Shown here: positions 23,766 to 36,285 of the stretch, in pieces | Numbering within the stretch: position 1 is the first letter of the stretch | Layout of the letters: each line of letters starts with the position of its first letter | DNA from: Utricularia gibba | Taxonomy: Eukaryota > Streptophyta > Magnoliopsida > Lamiales > Lentibulariaceae | Direction of reading: 5' to 3' | Length of the DNA: 64,000 nucleotides | Assembly: GCA_002189035.1 (NCBI GenBank) | Contig: NEEC01000041.1 | Coordinates: 78,719-142,718 of the forward strand | Made by a program: the position numbers and the translations under genes | Notes under the pieces: model-generated | What the model was told of the DNA's origin: nothing | Seen by the model: the letters and a program-made list of their open reading frames with translations, nothing else | Database searches by the model: none

Positions 23766-24230
23766 GTATTTTCGAGTGGATATCTTGCAAATGGTGATGA
23801 GTCATGTTGCACATAGCGTTTCCGAGCCGGTCTCTTCGTGCCGAGAACTCTTGCTCGTTGTTGAGAAACTTTCGTTCGTCGATGCGAATGTGATTTTTCA
23901 TGGACACAACGATGCTCGAAAGCCATCATGCCTTGCATATCGAGTGGATATCTTGCAAATGGTGATGAGTCATGTTGCACATAGCATACCGTTTCGAAGC
24001 TCGTTCCGAGCCGGTCTTCTTTCGTGTTGACTTGAAGTCGAAAGATTGCCATATTAGCCACGTGGCCACCGTTCGCGCGACGATGCGACTCGGGACACCC
24101 CGACGATGCGATGCGGCATGCAAGACATATGTATTTCATGGGACGATGTGAAATTCGAGCATGATGCCAAGACATATCGTGTTTCATGAACTTGTGTGAA
24201 ATATTTGAGGATTTCGAGAACATGCTCGAA
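23766..24230 (+). repeat. Scrambled segment with a half-length unit (~168 bp)
   Basis: The string CGAGTGGATATCTTGC and its continuation through ATGAGTCATGTTGCAC occurs at about 23773 and again at about 23941, giving unit starts at 23802 and 23970, only 168 bp apart. The sequence between them contains TAGCGTTTCCGAGCCGG (the recurrent shortening), CTTGCTCGTTGTTGAG, CGTTCGTCGATGCGAATG and CATGGACACAACGATGC. The following unit is also broken (GTTGACTTGAAGTCG, GATTGCCATATTAGCC, CCCCGACGATGCG, AAGACATATCGTGTTTC). Confidence 0.88.
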
Positions 24231-27200
24231 AGATTGCCTTATATTAGCCTTAAGATGTGCAACGAAGTGGCCACCACGTTCGCGACGATGCGACTCGGGA
24301 CACCCGACTCGATGCGAATGTGATTTTCGGCATGCAAGACATATTTATTTCATGGGACGATGTGAAATTTGATTTCGAGATGATCATTTAAGATGCCATG
24401 GTGTGTCCCTAGCCACAACCTCATGGTGGCCTCGTGCACTCTTCGGTATCGAGTGGATATCTTGCAAATGGTGATGAGTCATGTTGCACATAGCATACCG
24501 TTTCGAAGCTCGTTCCGAGCCGGTCTTCTTTCGTGTTGAGAACTTGTTCGTCCGAGGAGGCACAAATGCTCGAAAGATTGCCTTATATTAGCCTTAAGAT
24601 GTGCAACGAAGTGGCCACCACGTTCGCGACGATGCGACTCGGGACACCCGACTCGATGCGAATGTGATTTTCGGCATGCAAGACATATGTATTTCATGGG
24701 ACGATGTGAATATTTGGATTTCGAGATGATCATTTAAGATGCCATGGGTGTGTCCCTAGCCACAACCTCATGGTGGCCTCGTGCACTCTTCGGTATCGAG
24801 TGGATATCTTGCAAACGGTGATGAGTCATGTTGCACATAGCATACCGTTTCGAAGCTCGTTCCGAGCCGGTCTTCTTTCGTGTTGAGAACTTGTTCGTCC
24901 GAGGAGGCACAAATGCTCGAAAGATTGCCTTATATTAGCCTTAAGATGTGCAACGAAGTGGCCACACGTTCGCGACGATGCGACTCGGGACACCCGACTC
25001 GATGCGAATGTGATTTTCGGCATGCAAGACATATGTATTTCATGGGACGATGTGAATATTTGGATTTCGAGATGATCATTTAAGATGCCATGGGTGTGTC
25101 CCTAGCCACAACCTCATGGTGGCCTCGTGCACTCTTCGGTATCGAGTGGATATCTTGCAAATGGTGATGAGTCATGTTGCACATAGCATACCGTTTCGAA
25201 GCTCGTTCCGAGCCGGTCTTCTTTCGTGTTGAGAACTTGTTCGTCCGAGGAGGCACAAATGCTCGAAAGATTGCCTTATATTAGCCTTAAGATGTGCAAC
25301 GAAGTGGCCACCACGTTCGCGACGATGCGACTCGGGACACCCGACTCGATGCGAATGTGATTTTCGGCATGCAAGACATATGTATTTCATGGGACGATGT
25401 GAATATTTGGATTTCGAGATGATCATTTAAGATGCCATGGGTGTGTCCCTAGCCACAACCTCATGGTGGCCTCGTGCACTCTTCGGTATCGAGTGGATAT
25501 CTTGCAAATGGTGATGAGTCATGTTGCACATAGCATACCGTTTCGAAGCTCGTTCCGAGCCGGTTTCTTTCGTGTTGAGAACTTGTTCGTCCGAGGAGGC
25601 ACAAATGCTCGAAAGATTGCCTTATATTAGCCTTAGATGTGCAACGAAGTGGCCACCACGTTCGCGACGATGCGACTCGGGACACCCGACTCGATGCGAA
25701 TGTGATTTTCGGCATGCAAGACATATGTATTTCATGGGACGATGTGAAATTTGATTTCGAGATGATCATTTAAGATGCCATGGGTGTGTCCCTAGCCACA
25801 ACCTCATGGTGGCCTCGTGCACTCTTCGGTATCGAGTGGATATCTTGCAAATGGTGATGAGTCATGTTGCACATAGCATACCGTTTCGAAGCTCGTTCCG
25901 AGCCGGTCTTCTTTCGTGTTGAGAACTTGTTCGTCCGAGGAGGCACAAATGCTCGAAAGATTGCCTTATATTAGCCTTAAGATGTGCAACGAAGTGGCCA
26001 CCACGTTCGCGACGATGCGACTCGGGACACCCGACTCGATGCGAATGTGATTTTCGGCATGCAAGACATATGTATTTCATGGGACGATGTGAATATTTGG
26101 ATTTCGAGATGATCATTTAAGATGCCATGGGTGTGTCCCTAGCCACAACCTCATGGTGGCCTCGTGCACTCTTCGGTATCGAGTGGATATCTTGCAAATG
26201 GTGATGAGTCATGTTGCACATAGCATACCGTTTCGAAGCTCGTTCCGAGCCGGTCTCTTTCGTGTTGAGAACTTGTTCGTCCGAGGAGGCACAAATGCTC
26301 GAAAGATTGCCTTATATTAGCCTTCAGATGTGCAACGAAGTGGCCACACGTTCGCGACGATGCGACTCGGGACACCGACTCGATGCGAATGTGATTTTCG
26401 GCATGCAAGACATATGTATTTCATGGGACGATGTGAAATTTGGATTTCGAGATGATCATTTAAGATGCCATGGGTGTGTCCCTAGCCACAACCTCATGGT
26501 GGCCTCGTGCACTCTTCGGTATCGAGTGGATATCTTGCAAATGGTGATGAGTCATGTTGCACATAGCATACCGTTTCGAAGCTCGTTCCGAGCCGGTCTC
26601 TTTCGTGTTGAGAACTTGTTCGTCCGAGGAGGCACAAATGCTCGAAAGATTGCCTTATATTAGCCTTCAGATGTGCAACGAAGTGGCCACCACGTTCGCG
26701 ACGATGCGACTCGGGACACCCGACTCGATGCGAATGTGATTTTCGGCATGCAAGACATATGTATTTCATGGGACGATGTGAATATTTGGATTTCGAGATG
26801 ATCATTTAAGATGCCATGGGTGTGTCCCTAGCCACAACCTCATGGTGGCCTCGTGCACTCTTCGGTATCGAGTGGATATCTTGCAAATGGTGATGAGTCA
26901 TGTTGCACATAGCATACCGTTTCGAAGCTCGTTCCGAGCCGGTCTTCTTTCGTGTTGAGAACTTGTTCGTCCGAGGAGGCACAAATGCTCGAAAGATTGC
27001 CTTATATTAGCCTTAGATGTGCAACGAAGTGGCCACCACGTTCGCGACGATGCGACTCGGGACACCCGACTCGATGCGAATGTGATTTTCGGCATGCAAG
27101 ACATATGTATTTCATGGGACGATGTGAATATTTGGATCGATTTCGAGATGATCATTTATCTTGCAGATGCCATGGGTGTTCCGTCCCTAGCCACAACCTC

Positions 27201-28445
27201 ATGGTGGCCTCGTGCGACTCTTCGGTATCGAGTGGATATCTTGCAAATGGTGATGAGTCATGTTGCACATAGCATACCGTTTCGAAGCTCGTTCCGAGCC
27301 GGTCTTCTTTCGTGTTGAGAACTTGTTCGTCCGAGGAGGCACAAATGCTCGAAAGATTGCCTTATATTAGCCTTAAGATGTGCAACGAAGTGGCCACCAC
27401 GTTCGCGACGATGCGACTCGGGACACCCGACTCGATGCGAATGTGATTTTCGGCATGCAAGACATATGTATTTCATGGGACGATGTGAAATTTTGGATTT
27501 CGAGATGATCATTTAAGATGCCATGGGTGTGTCCCTAGCCACAACCTCATGGTGGCCTCGTGCACTCTTCGGTATCGAGTGGATATCTTGCAAATGGTGA
27601 TGAGTCATGTTGCACATAGCATACCGTTTCGAAGCTCGTTCCGAGCCGGTCTTCTTTCGTGTTGAGAACTTGTTCGTCCGAGGAGGCACAAATGCTCGAA
27701 AGATTGCCTTATATTAGCCTTCAGATGTGCAACGAAGTGGCCACCACGTTCGCGACGATGCGACTCGGGACACCCGACTCGATGCGAATGTGATTTTCGG
27801 CATGCAAGACATATGTATTTCATGGGACGATGTGAAATTTGGATTTCGAGATGATCATTTAAGATGCCATGGGTGTGTCCCTAGCCACAACCTCATGGTG
27901 GCCTCGTGCACTCTTCGGTATCGAGTGGATATCTTGCAAATGGTGATGAGTCATGTTGCACATAGCATACCGTTTCGAAGCTCGTTCCGAGCCGGTCTTC
28001 TTTCGTGTTGAGAACTTGTTCGTCCGAGGAGGCACAAATGCTCGAAAGATTGCCTTATATTAGCCTTAAGATGTGCAACGAAGTGGCCACCACGTTCGCG
28101 ACGATGCGACTCGGGACACCCGACTCGATGCGAATGTGATTTTCGGCATGCAAGACATATGTATTTCATGGGACGATGTGAAATTTGGATTTCGAGATGA
28201 TCATTTAAGATGCCATGGGTGTGTCCTAGCCACAACCTCATGGTGGCCTCGTGCACTCTTCGGTATCGAGTGGATATCTTGCAAATGGTGATGAGTCATG
28301 TTGCACATAGCATACCGTTTCGAAGCTCGTTCCGAGCCGGTCTTCTTTCGTGTTGAGAACTTGTTCGTCCGAGGAGGCACAAATGCTCGAAAGATTGCCT
28401 TATATTAGCCTTCAGATGTGCAACGAAGTGGCCACCACGTTCGCG
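24231..28445 (+). repeat. Highly regular satellite block
   Basis: Unit starts are 24479, 24826, 25172, 25519, 25862, 26209, 26552, 26898, 27258, 27605, 27951 and 28296. Spacing is 343-347 bp except across 26898-27258 (360 bp, small insertions). CAG variants appear at about 26332, 26667, 27721 and 28411, mixed with AAG and TAG. The unit at 24826 matches those at 15751 and 35560 very closely. No gene is visible. Confidence 0.96.
27131..27230 (+). repeat. Cluster of small insertions within one unit
   Basis: Inside an otherwise normal unit, TTTGGATCGATTTCGAG (extra ATCG), ATTTATCTTGCAGATGCC (extra bases matching the ATCTTGC word), GGGTGTTCCGTCCC (extra TCCG-like bases) and GTGCGACTCTTC (extra G) occur within 100 bp. 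Neighbouring units lack all of them, so they arose together in this copy. Confidence 0.85.
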
Positions 28446-28610
28446 AACGAAGACTCGGGACAGTCATGCGATGCGACGATTAGCCGGACATCGAGCTTGC
28501 GATGAGTCCGAGCCGGTGTGTTCGTGTTGCTTTGCGCCTTGTGCATGGCGTTCGCGACGATAGTATGCCATGGACATATGTGTGTGAATATTTTTTTCGA
28601 GATGATCATT
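28446..28610 (+). repeat. Scrambled satellite segment
   Basis: After TTCGCGAACGAAG the text becomes GGGACAGTCATGCGATGCG, GATTAGCCGGACATCGAGC, GATGAGTCCGAGCCGG, TTGCTTTGCGCCTTGTGC and ATGGCGTTCGCGACG, then ATATTTTTTTCGAG with a run of seven T. The order of words does not follow the unit. GTCCCTAGCC at about 28626 resumes the normal order. Confidence 0.88.
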
Positions 28611-29545
28611 TAAGATGCCATGTGTGTCCCTAGCCACAACCTCATGGTGGCCTCGTGCACTCTTCGGTATCGAGTGGATATCTTGCAAATGGTGATGAGT
28701 CATGTTGCACATAGCATACCGTTTCGAAGCTCGTTCCGAGCCGGTCTTCTTTCGTGTTGAGAACTTGTTCGTCCGAGGAGGCACAAATGCTCGAAAGATT
28801 GCCTTATATTAGCCTTCAGATGTGCAACGAAGTGGCCACCACGTTCGCGACGATGCGACTCGGGACACCCGACTCGATGCGAATGTATTTCATGGGACGA
28901 TGTGAAATTTTTTCTGATCATTTCGAGAGAATTTGTGATGAAACGGAAGGTTCCGAGACATGCTCGAAAGATTGCCTTATATTAGCCTTAGATGTGCAAC
29001 GAAGTGGCCACCACGTTCGCGACGATGCGACTCGGGACACCCGACTCGATGCGAATGTGATTTTCGGCATGCAAGACATGTATTTCATGGGACGATGTGA
29101 ATATTTGGATTTCGAGATGATCATTTAAGATGCCATGGGTGTGTCCCTAGCCACAACCTCATGGTGGCCTCGTGCACTCTTCGGTATCGAGTGGATATCT
29201 TGCAAACGGTGATGAGTCATGTTGCACATATCATACCGTTTCGAAGCTCGTTCCGAGCCGGTCTTCTTTCGTGTTGAGAACTTGTTCGTCCGAGGAGGCA
29301 CAAATGCTCGAAAGATTGCCTTATATTAGCCTTAAGATGTGCAACGAAGTCCACCACGTTCGCGACGATGCGACTCGGGACACCCGACTCGATGCGAATG
29401 TGATTTTCGGCATGCAAGACATATGTATTTCATGGGACGATGTGAATATTTGGATTTCGAGATGATCATTTAAGATGCCATGGGTGTGTCCCTAGCCACA
29501 ACCTCATGGTGGCCTCGTGCACTCTTCGGTATCGAGTGGATATCT
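28611..29545 (+). repeat. Satellite units, one truncated
   Basis: Unit starts are 28700 and 29217. The unit at 28700 is normal up to GATGCGAATGTATTTC, where TGATTTTCGGCATGCAAG is lost. Then TTTTTTCTGATCATTTCGAG and GATGAAACGGAAGGTTCC (28908-28965) lead directly into ACATGCTCGAAAG, skipping roughly half a unit. AAACGGAAGG is not a unit word. Confidence 0.9.
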
Positions 29546-30338
29546 TGCAAATCGTTGCACATAGATACCGGAAGCTCGTTCCGAGCAGAACTTAGGAAGC
29601 TCGAAAGATTGCCTTATATTAGCCTTAAGATGTGCAACGAAGTGGCCACCACGTTCGCGACGATGCGACTCGGGACACCCGACTCGATGCGAATGTGATT
29701 TTCGGCATGCAAGACATATGTATTTCATGGGACGATGTGAATATTTGGATTTCGAGATGATCGATGCGAGCCATGACTCGGTATCGAGTGGATATCAGGT
29801 GATGAGTCATGTTGCACATGAAGCTCGTTCCGAAGAACCATGCTCTTGCCTTATATTAGCCTTAAGATGTGCAACGAAGTGGCCACCACGTTCGCGACGA
29901 TGCGACTCGGGACACCCGACTCGATGCGAATGTGATTTTCGGCATGCAAGACATATGTATTTCATGGGACGATGTGAAATTTGGATTTCGAGATGATCAT
30001 TTAAGATGCCATGGGTGTGTCCCTATCATGGTGACTCGGTAGAGTGCCAAATGGTGTCATGTTGCACATAGCATACCGTTTCGAAGCTCGTTCCGAGCCG
30101 GTCTAAGAACTTGTTCGTCCGAGGAGGCACAAATGCTCGAAAGATTGGCCTTAAGATGTGCGAAGTGGCCACTTCGCGACGATGCGACTCGGGACACCCG
30201 ACTCGATGCGAATGTGATTTTCGGCATGCAAGACATATGTATTTCATGGGACGATGTGAAATTTGGATTTCGAGATGATCATTTAAGATGCCATGAGCCT
30301 CATGACTCTTCGGTATCGTGCTTGCAAACGGTGATGAG
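29546..30338 (+). repeat. Run of truncated satellite units (~250-280 bp each)
   Basis: Unit-start positions near 29552, 29807, 30057 and 30339 give lengths of about 255, 250 and 282 bp. Losses fall in the same part of each unit: the GTGTCCCTAGCC...GCCTCGTGC region and the CTTCTTTCG...GAGGAGG region. Examples are ACCGGAAGCTCG (29568), GAGCAGAACTTAGG (29583), GAAGAACCATGCTCTTGCC (29832) and CCCTATCATGGTGACTCGG (30021). ACCGGAAGCTC and GAGCAGAACT also occur near 45436 and 46647. Confidence 0.9.
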
Positions 30339-30855
30339 TCATGTTGCACATATCATACCGTTTCGAAGCTCGTTCCGAGCCGGTCTTCTTTGTTGAGAAC
30401 TTGTTCGTCCGAGGAGGCACAAATGCTCGAAAGATTGCCTTATATTAGCCTTAAGATGTGCAACGAAGTGGCCACCACGTTCGCGACGATGCGACTCGGG
30501 ACACCGACTCGATGCGAATGTGATTTTCGGCATGCAAGACATATGTATTTCATGGGACGATGTGAAATTTGGATTTCGAGATGATCATTTAAGATGCCAT
30601 GGGTGTGTCCCTAGCCACAACCTCATGGTGGCCTCGTGCACTCTTCGGTATCGAGTGGATATCTTGCAAACGGTGATGAGTCATGTTGCACATAGCATAC
30701 CGTTTCGAAGCTCGTTCCGAGCCGGTCTTCTTTCGTGTTGAGAACTTGTTCGTCCGAGGAGGCACAAATGCTCGAAAGATTGCCTTATATTAGCCTTAAG
30801 ATGTGCAACGAAGTGGCCACAACGTTCGCGACGATGCGACTCGGGACACCCGACT
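30339..30855 (+). repeat. Regular satellite units
   Basis: Unit starts are 30339 (AAACGG with TATCAT) and 30681. The first lacks CG in TTCTTTGTTGAG. The second is normal until GACTCGATGC at 30861. Confidence 0.94.
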
Positions 30856-31000
30856 CGATGCTGATTATGTGACGATGCGCATGATGCCAATCATGGTACT
30901 CTTCGGGACGATGTGAATACCGATTTCGAGAGAACTGATCATTTAAGATGCATGGGTGTGTCCCTATGCCATGCAACCTCATGTGAAATTTGGAGATGAT
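30856..31000 (+). repeat. Scrambled satellite segment
   Basis: After GACTCGATGC the sequence reads TGATTATGTGACGATGCG, CATGATGCCAATCATGG, TACTCTTCGGGACGATG, AATACCGATTTCGAGAG, then a second short pass of GATCATTTAAGATGC before the full-length one at 31001. The repeated GATGATCATTTAAG words show a small partial duplication. Confidence 0.88.
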
Positions 31001-32275
31001 CATTTAAGATGCCATGGGTGTGTCCCTAGCCACAACCTCATGGTGGCCTCGTGCACTCTTCGGTATCGAGTGGATATCTTGCAAACGGTGATGAGTCATG
31101 TTGCACATAATACCGTTTCGAAGCTCGTTCCGAGCCGGTCTTCTTTCGTGTTGAGAACTTGTTCGTCCGAGGAGGCACAAATGCTCGAAAGATTGCCTTA
31201 TATTAGCCTTAAGATGTGCAACGAAGTGGCCACCACGTTCGCGACGATGCGACTCGGGACACCCGACTCGATGCGAATGTGATTTTCGGCATGCAAGACA
31301 TATGTATTTCATGGGACGATGTGAAATATTTCGAGATGATCATTTAAGATGCCATGGGTGTGTCCCTAGCCACAACCTCATGGTGGCCTCGTGCACTCTT
31401 CGGTATCGAGTGGATATCTTGCAAACGGTGATGAGTCCACATAGCATAAGAGGCGTCTGCTCGAAAGATTGCCTTATATTAGCCTTCCGAAGTGGCCACC
31501 ACGTTCGCGACGATGCGACTCGGGACACCGACTCGATGCGAATGTGATTTTCGGCATGCAAGACATATGTATTTCATGGGACGATGTCGCGATGGAGGCA
31601 CATCGAATGCACATGTTGCACATAGCATACCGTTTCGAAGCTCGTTCCGAGCCGGTCTCTTTCGTGTTGAGAACTTGTTCGTCCGAGGAGGCACAAATGC
31701 TCGAAAGATTGCCTTATATTAGCCTTAAGATGTGCAACGAAGTGGCCACCACGTTCGCGACGATGCGACTCGGGACACCCGACTCGATGCGAATGTGATT
31801 TTCGGCATGCAAGACATATGTATTTCATGGGACGATGTGAAATTTGGATTTCGAGATGATCATTTAAGATGCCATGGGTGTGTCCCTAGCCACAACCTCA
31901 TGGTGGCCTCGTGCACTCTTCGGTATCGAGTGGATATCTTGCAAATGGTGATGAGTCATGTTGCACATAGCATACCGTTTCGAAGCTCGTTCCGAGCCGG
32001 TCTTCTTTCGTGTTGAGAACTTGTTCGTCCGAGGAGGCACAAATGCTCGAAAGATTGCCTTATATTAGCCTTAAGATGTGCAACGAAGTGGCCACCACGT
32101 TCGCGACGATGCGACTCGGGACACCCGACTCGATGCGAATGTGATTTTCGGCATGCAAGACATATGTATTTCATGGGACGATGTGAATTTTGGATTTCGA
32201 GATGATCATTTAAGATGCCATGGGTGTGTCCCTAGCCACAACCTCATGGTGGCCTCGTGCACTCTTCGGTATCGT
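31001..32275 (+). repeat. Satellite units with one fused pair of part-units
   Basis: Unit starts are 31096, about 31432 (broken: ATGAGTCCACATAGC), about 31616 (GCACATGTTGCACATAGC) and 31956. The stretch 31437-31615 is a short unit of about 175-180 bp with AAGAGGCGTCTGCTCG and CGATGTCGCGATGGAGGC. The unit after it has CTCTTTCG and is normal. The unit at 31956 is a clean AAG/CCACCACG copy. Confidence 0.9.
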
Positions 32276-33480
32276 CTTGCAAACGGTGATTCATGCACAT
32301 AGCATACCGTTTCGAAGCTCGTTCCGAGCCGGTCTTCTTTCGTGTTGAGAACTTGTTCGTCCGAGGAGGCACAAATGCTCGAAAGATTGCCTTAAGATGT
32401 GCAACGAAGTGGCCACAACGTTCGCGACGATGCGACTCGGGACACCCGACTCGATGCGAATGTGATTTTCGGCATGCAAGACATATGTATTTCATGGGAC
32501 GATGTGAAATTTGGATTTCGAGATGATCATTTAAGATGCCATGGGTGTGTCCCTAGCCACAACCTCATGGTGGCCTCGTGCGATCGAGTGCTTGCAAACG
32601 GTGATGAGTCATGTTGCACATAGCATACCGTTTCGAAGCTCGTTCCGAGCCGGTCTTCTTTCGAGAACTTGTTCGTCCGAGGAGGCACAAATGCTCGAAA
32701 GATTGCCTTATATTAGCCTTAAATGTGCAACGAAGTGGCGTTCGCGACGATACTCGTCGATTGTGATTTTCGGCATGGACATATGTATTTCATGATGTGA
32801 AATTTGGATTTCGAGATGATCATTTAAGATGCCATGGGTGTGTCCCTAGCCACAACCTCATGGTGGCCTCGTGCACTCTTCGGTATCGAGTGGATATCTT
32901 GCAAATGGTGATGAGTCATGTTGCACATAGCATACCGTTTCGAAGCTCGTTCCGAGCCGGTCTTCTTTCGTGTTGAGAACTTGTTCGTCCATGAGGATAT
33001 TAGGATGTGCAACGAAATGCTGCGACTCGTCGATGCCGGCATTATGTATTTCATGCCTTCAGATGTGCAACGAAGTGGCCACCACGTTTCGCGAACACTG
33101 CTCCCTTATATTAGCACCCGACTCGAACGAATGTGATTTTTGCACATGCAAGACGATATGTATCGGGTGACGGTATCGAGTGGATAATTTGATTTCGAGA
33201 TGATTGTTCATTTATATAGCCTTCAGATGTGCAACGAAGTGGCCACCACGTTCGCGACGATGCGACTCGGGACACCCGACTCGATGCGAATGTGATTTTC
33301 GGCATGCAAGACATATGTATTTCATGGGACGATGTGAAATTTGGCCATTTAAGATGCCATGGGTGTGTCCCTAGCCACAACCTCATGACTATCGAGTGGA
33401 TATCTTGCAAATGCCATGAGTCATGTGTGCACATAGCCTTATATTAGCCGATGTTGGCGACGATGCTCGTCGATGCCGAT
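32276..33480 (+). repeat. Deletion-rich and scrambled satellite segment
   Basis: Units near 32290 and 32609 have lost short words (GGTATCGTCTTGC, GGTGATTCATGCAC, CCTCGTGCGATCGAGTGC, GATACTCGTCGATTGTG). The unit at 32916 is normal as far as TTCGTCCATGAGG, then departs: ATATTAGGATGTGC, CTGCGACTCGTCGATGCC (33021), GGCATTATGTATTTC, and AACACTGCTCCC. GATGTTGGCGACGATGC and CTCGTCGATGCC recur at about 33450-33475. These private words are shared with segments at 35.9, 43.3 and 46.6-47.0 kb. Confidence 0.88.
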
Positions 33481-35918
33481 GCCGGTCGAGATGATCATTT
33501 AAGATGCCATGTGTGTCCCTAGCCACAACCTCATGGTGGCCTCGTGCACTCTTCGGTATCGAGTGGATATCTTGCAAATGGTGATGAGTCATGTTGCACA
33601 TAGCATACCGTTTCGAAGCTCGTTCCGAGCCGGTCTTCTTTCGTGTTGAGAACTTGTTCGTCCGAGGAGGCACAAATGCTCGAAAGATTGCCTTATATTA
33701 GCCTTAAGATGTGCAACGAAGTGGCCACCACGTTCGCGACGATGCGACTCGGGACACCCGACTCGATGCGAATGTGATTTTCGGCATGCAAGACATATGT
33801 ATTTCATGGGACGATGTGAAATTTGGATTTCGAGATGATCATTTAAGATGCCATGGGTGTGTCCCTAGCCACAACCTCATGGTGGCCTCGTGCACTCTTC
33901 GGTATCGAGTGGATATCTTGCAAATGGTGATGAGTCATGTTGCACATAGCATACCGTTTCGAAGCTCGTTCCGAGCCGGTCTTCTTTCGTGTTGAGAACT
34001 TGTTCGTCCGAGGAGGCACAAATGCTCGAAAGATTGCCTTATATTAGCGTGCAACGAAGTGGCCATTCGCGACGATGCGACTCGGGACACCCGACTCGAT
34101 GCGAATGTGATTTTCGGCATGCAAGACATATGTATTTCATGGGACGATGTGAAATTTGGATTTCGAGATGATCATTTAAGATGCCATGGGTGTGTCCCTA
34201 GCCACAACCTCATGGTGGCCTCGTGCACTCTTCGGTATCGAGTGGATATCTTGCAAATGGTGATGAGTCATGTTGCACATATCATACCGTTTCGAAGCTC
34301 GTTCCGAGCCGGTCTCTTTCGTGTTGAGAACTTGTTCGTCCGAGGAGGCACAAATGCTCGAAAGATTGCCTTATATTAGCCTTGTGCAACGAAGTGGCCA
34401 CCACGTTCGCGACGATGCGACTCGGGACACCCGACTCGATGCGAATGTGATTTTCGGCATGCAAGACATATGTATTTCATGGGACGATGTGAAATTTGGA
34501 TTTCGAGATGATCATTTAAGATGCCAAGTCATGGTGACTCTTCGATCGAGTGGATATCATGATGAGTCATGTTGCACATAGCAGAGAACTTGTTCGTCCG
34601 AGGAGGCACAAATGCTCGAAAGATTGCCTTATATTAGCCTTAGATGTGCAACGAAGTGGCCACACGTTCGCGACGATGCGACTCGGGACACCCGACTCGA
34701 TGCGAATGTGATTTTCGGCATGCAAGACATATGTATTTCATGGGACGATGTGAAATTTGGATTTCGAGATGATCATTTAAGATGCCATGGGTGTGTCCCT
34801 AGCCACAACCTCATGGTGGCCTCGTGCACTCTTCGGTATCGAGTGGATATCTTGCAAACGGTGATGAGTCATGTTGCACATAGCATACCGTTTCGAAGCT
34901 CGTTCCGAGCCGGTCTTCTTTCGTGTTGAGAACTTGTTCGTCCGAGGAGGCACAAATGCTCGAAAGATTGCCTTATATTAGCCTTAAGATGTGCAACGAA
35001 GTGGCCACCACGTTCGCGACGATGCGACTCGGGACACCCGACTCGATGCGAATGTGATTTTCGGCATGCAAGACATATGTATTTCATGGGACGATGTGAA
35101 TATTTGGATTTCGAGATGATCATTTAAGATGCCATGGGTGTGTCCCTAGCCACAACCTCATGGTGGCCTCGTGCACTCTTCGGTATCGAGTGGATATCTT
35201 GCAAATGGTGATGAGTCATGTTGCACATAGCATACCGTTTCGAAGCTCGTTCCGAGCCGGTCTTCTTTCGTGTTGAGAACTTGTTCGTCCGAGGAGGCAC
35301 AAATGCTCGAAAGATTGCCTTATATTAGCCTTAAGATGTGCAACGAAGTGGCCACCACGTTCGCGACGATGCGACTCGGGACACCGACTCGATGCGAATG
35401 TGATTTTCGGCATGCAAGACATATGTATTTCATGGGACGATGTGAATTTGGATTTCGAGATGATCATTTAAGATGCCATGGGTGTGTCCCTAGCCACAAC
35501 CTCATGGTGGCCTCGTGCACTCTTCGGTATCGAGTGGATATCTTGCAAATGGTGATGAGTCATGTTGCACATAGCATACCGTTTCGAAGCTCGTTCCGAG
35601 CCGGTCTTCTTTCGTGTTGAGAACTTGTTCGTCCGAGGAGGCACAAATGCTCGAAAGATTGCCTTATATTAGCCTTAAGATGTGCAACGAAGTGGCCACA
35701 CGTTCGCGACGATGCGACTCGGGACACCCGACTCGATGCGAATGTGATTTTCGGCATGCAAGACATATGTATTTCATGGGACGATGTGAATATTTGGATT
35801 TCGAGATGATCATTTAAGATGCCATGGGTGTGTCCCTAGCCACAACCTCATGGTGGCCTCGTGCACTCTTCGGTATCGAGTGGATATCTTGCAAACGGTG
35901 ATGAGTCATGTTGCACAT
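33481..35918 (+). repeat. Regular satellite block
   Basis: Unit starts are 33589, 33935, 34268, 34567, 34869, 35216, 35560 and 35907. The unit at 33935 lacks CTTAAGAT near 34048. Before 34567 there is a truncated piece (CCAAGTCATGGTGACTC near 34525), and just after it the TAGCAGAGAACTTG junction skips the CGTTTCGAAG to CTTTCG part. The unit at 35560 is a close match to those at 15751 and 24826. Confidence 0.94.
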
Positions 35919-36285
35919 AGATCAAGAACATTCCGGCAACGAAGTCTTCTGCGACTCGTCGATGCCGATTATGGTCTGATCATTTAAGATGTGAGGAATC
36001 TGGATGCACCACGATTTTCGAAGACATTGCGTCGAGCTTCGGATTGCCTTATATTAGCCCAACGAAGTGGCCACCACGATGCGACTCGCGACTCGATGCG
36101 ACGGCATGCAAGACATATGTATTTCATGGGACGATGTGAATATTTCGCGACGAGATGACTCATCGAGTGGATATCTTTGATGCATGCACAGACTCGTGAA
36201 TTGTATGCTTTGCATGGATGTGCAACGAAGTGTGCGACGATATTCGATGCGAATATCGATGTGATTTCATTGTGAAATTTCGCCA
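35919..36285 (+). repeat. Scrambled satellite block
   Basis: Starting at CACATAGATCAAGAACATTCC the word order breaks down: GGCAACGAAGTCTTC, GCGACTCGTCGATGCC (35951), GATTATGGTCTGATC, GTGAGGAATCTGGATGC, GAAGACATTGCGTCGAGC, then a brief normal piece (36046-36140), then TTTCGCGACGAGATGACTC, GATGCATGCACAGACTCG, GAATTGTATGCTTTGC and GATATTCGATGCGAATATCG. The last contains an 8-bp palindrome-like GATATTCG/CGAATATC. Normal sequence resumes at CCATGGGTGTGTCCC. Confidence 0.88.

Noticed and set aside
36236-36256. Palindrome-like GATATTCG/CGAATATC as a functional hairpin or att site
   Set aside because: It lies in scrambled text made of reshuffled unit words, occurs once, and has no recombinase gene or matching partner site.
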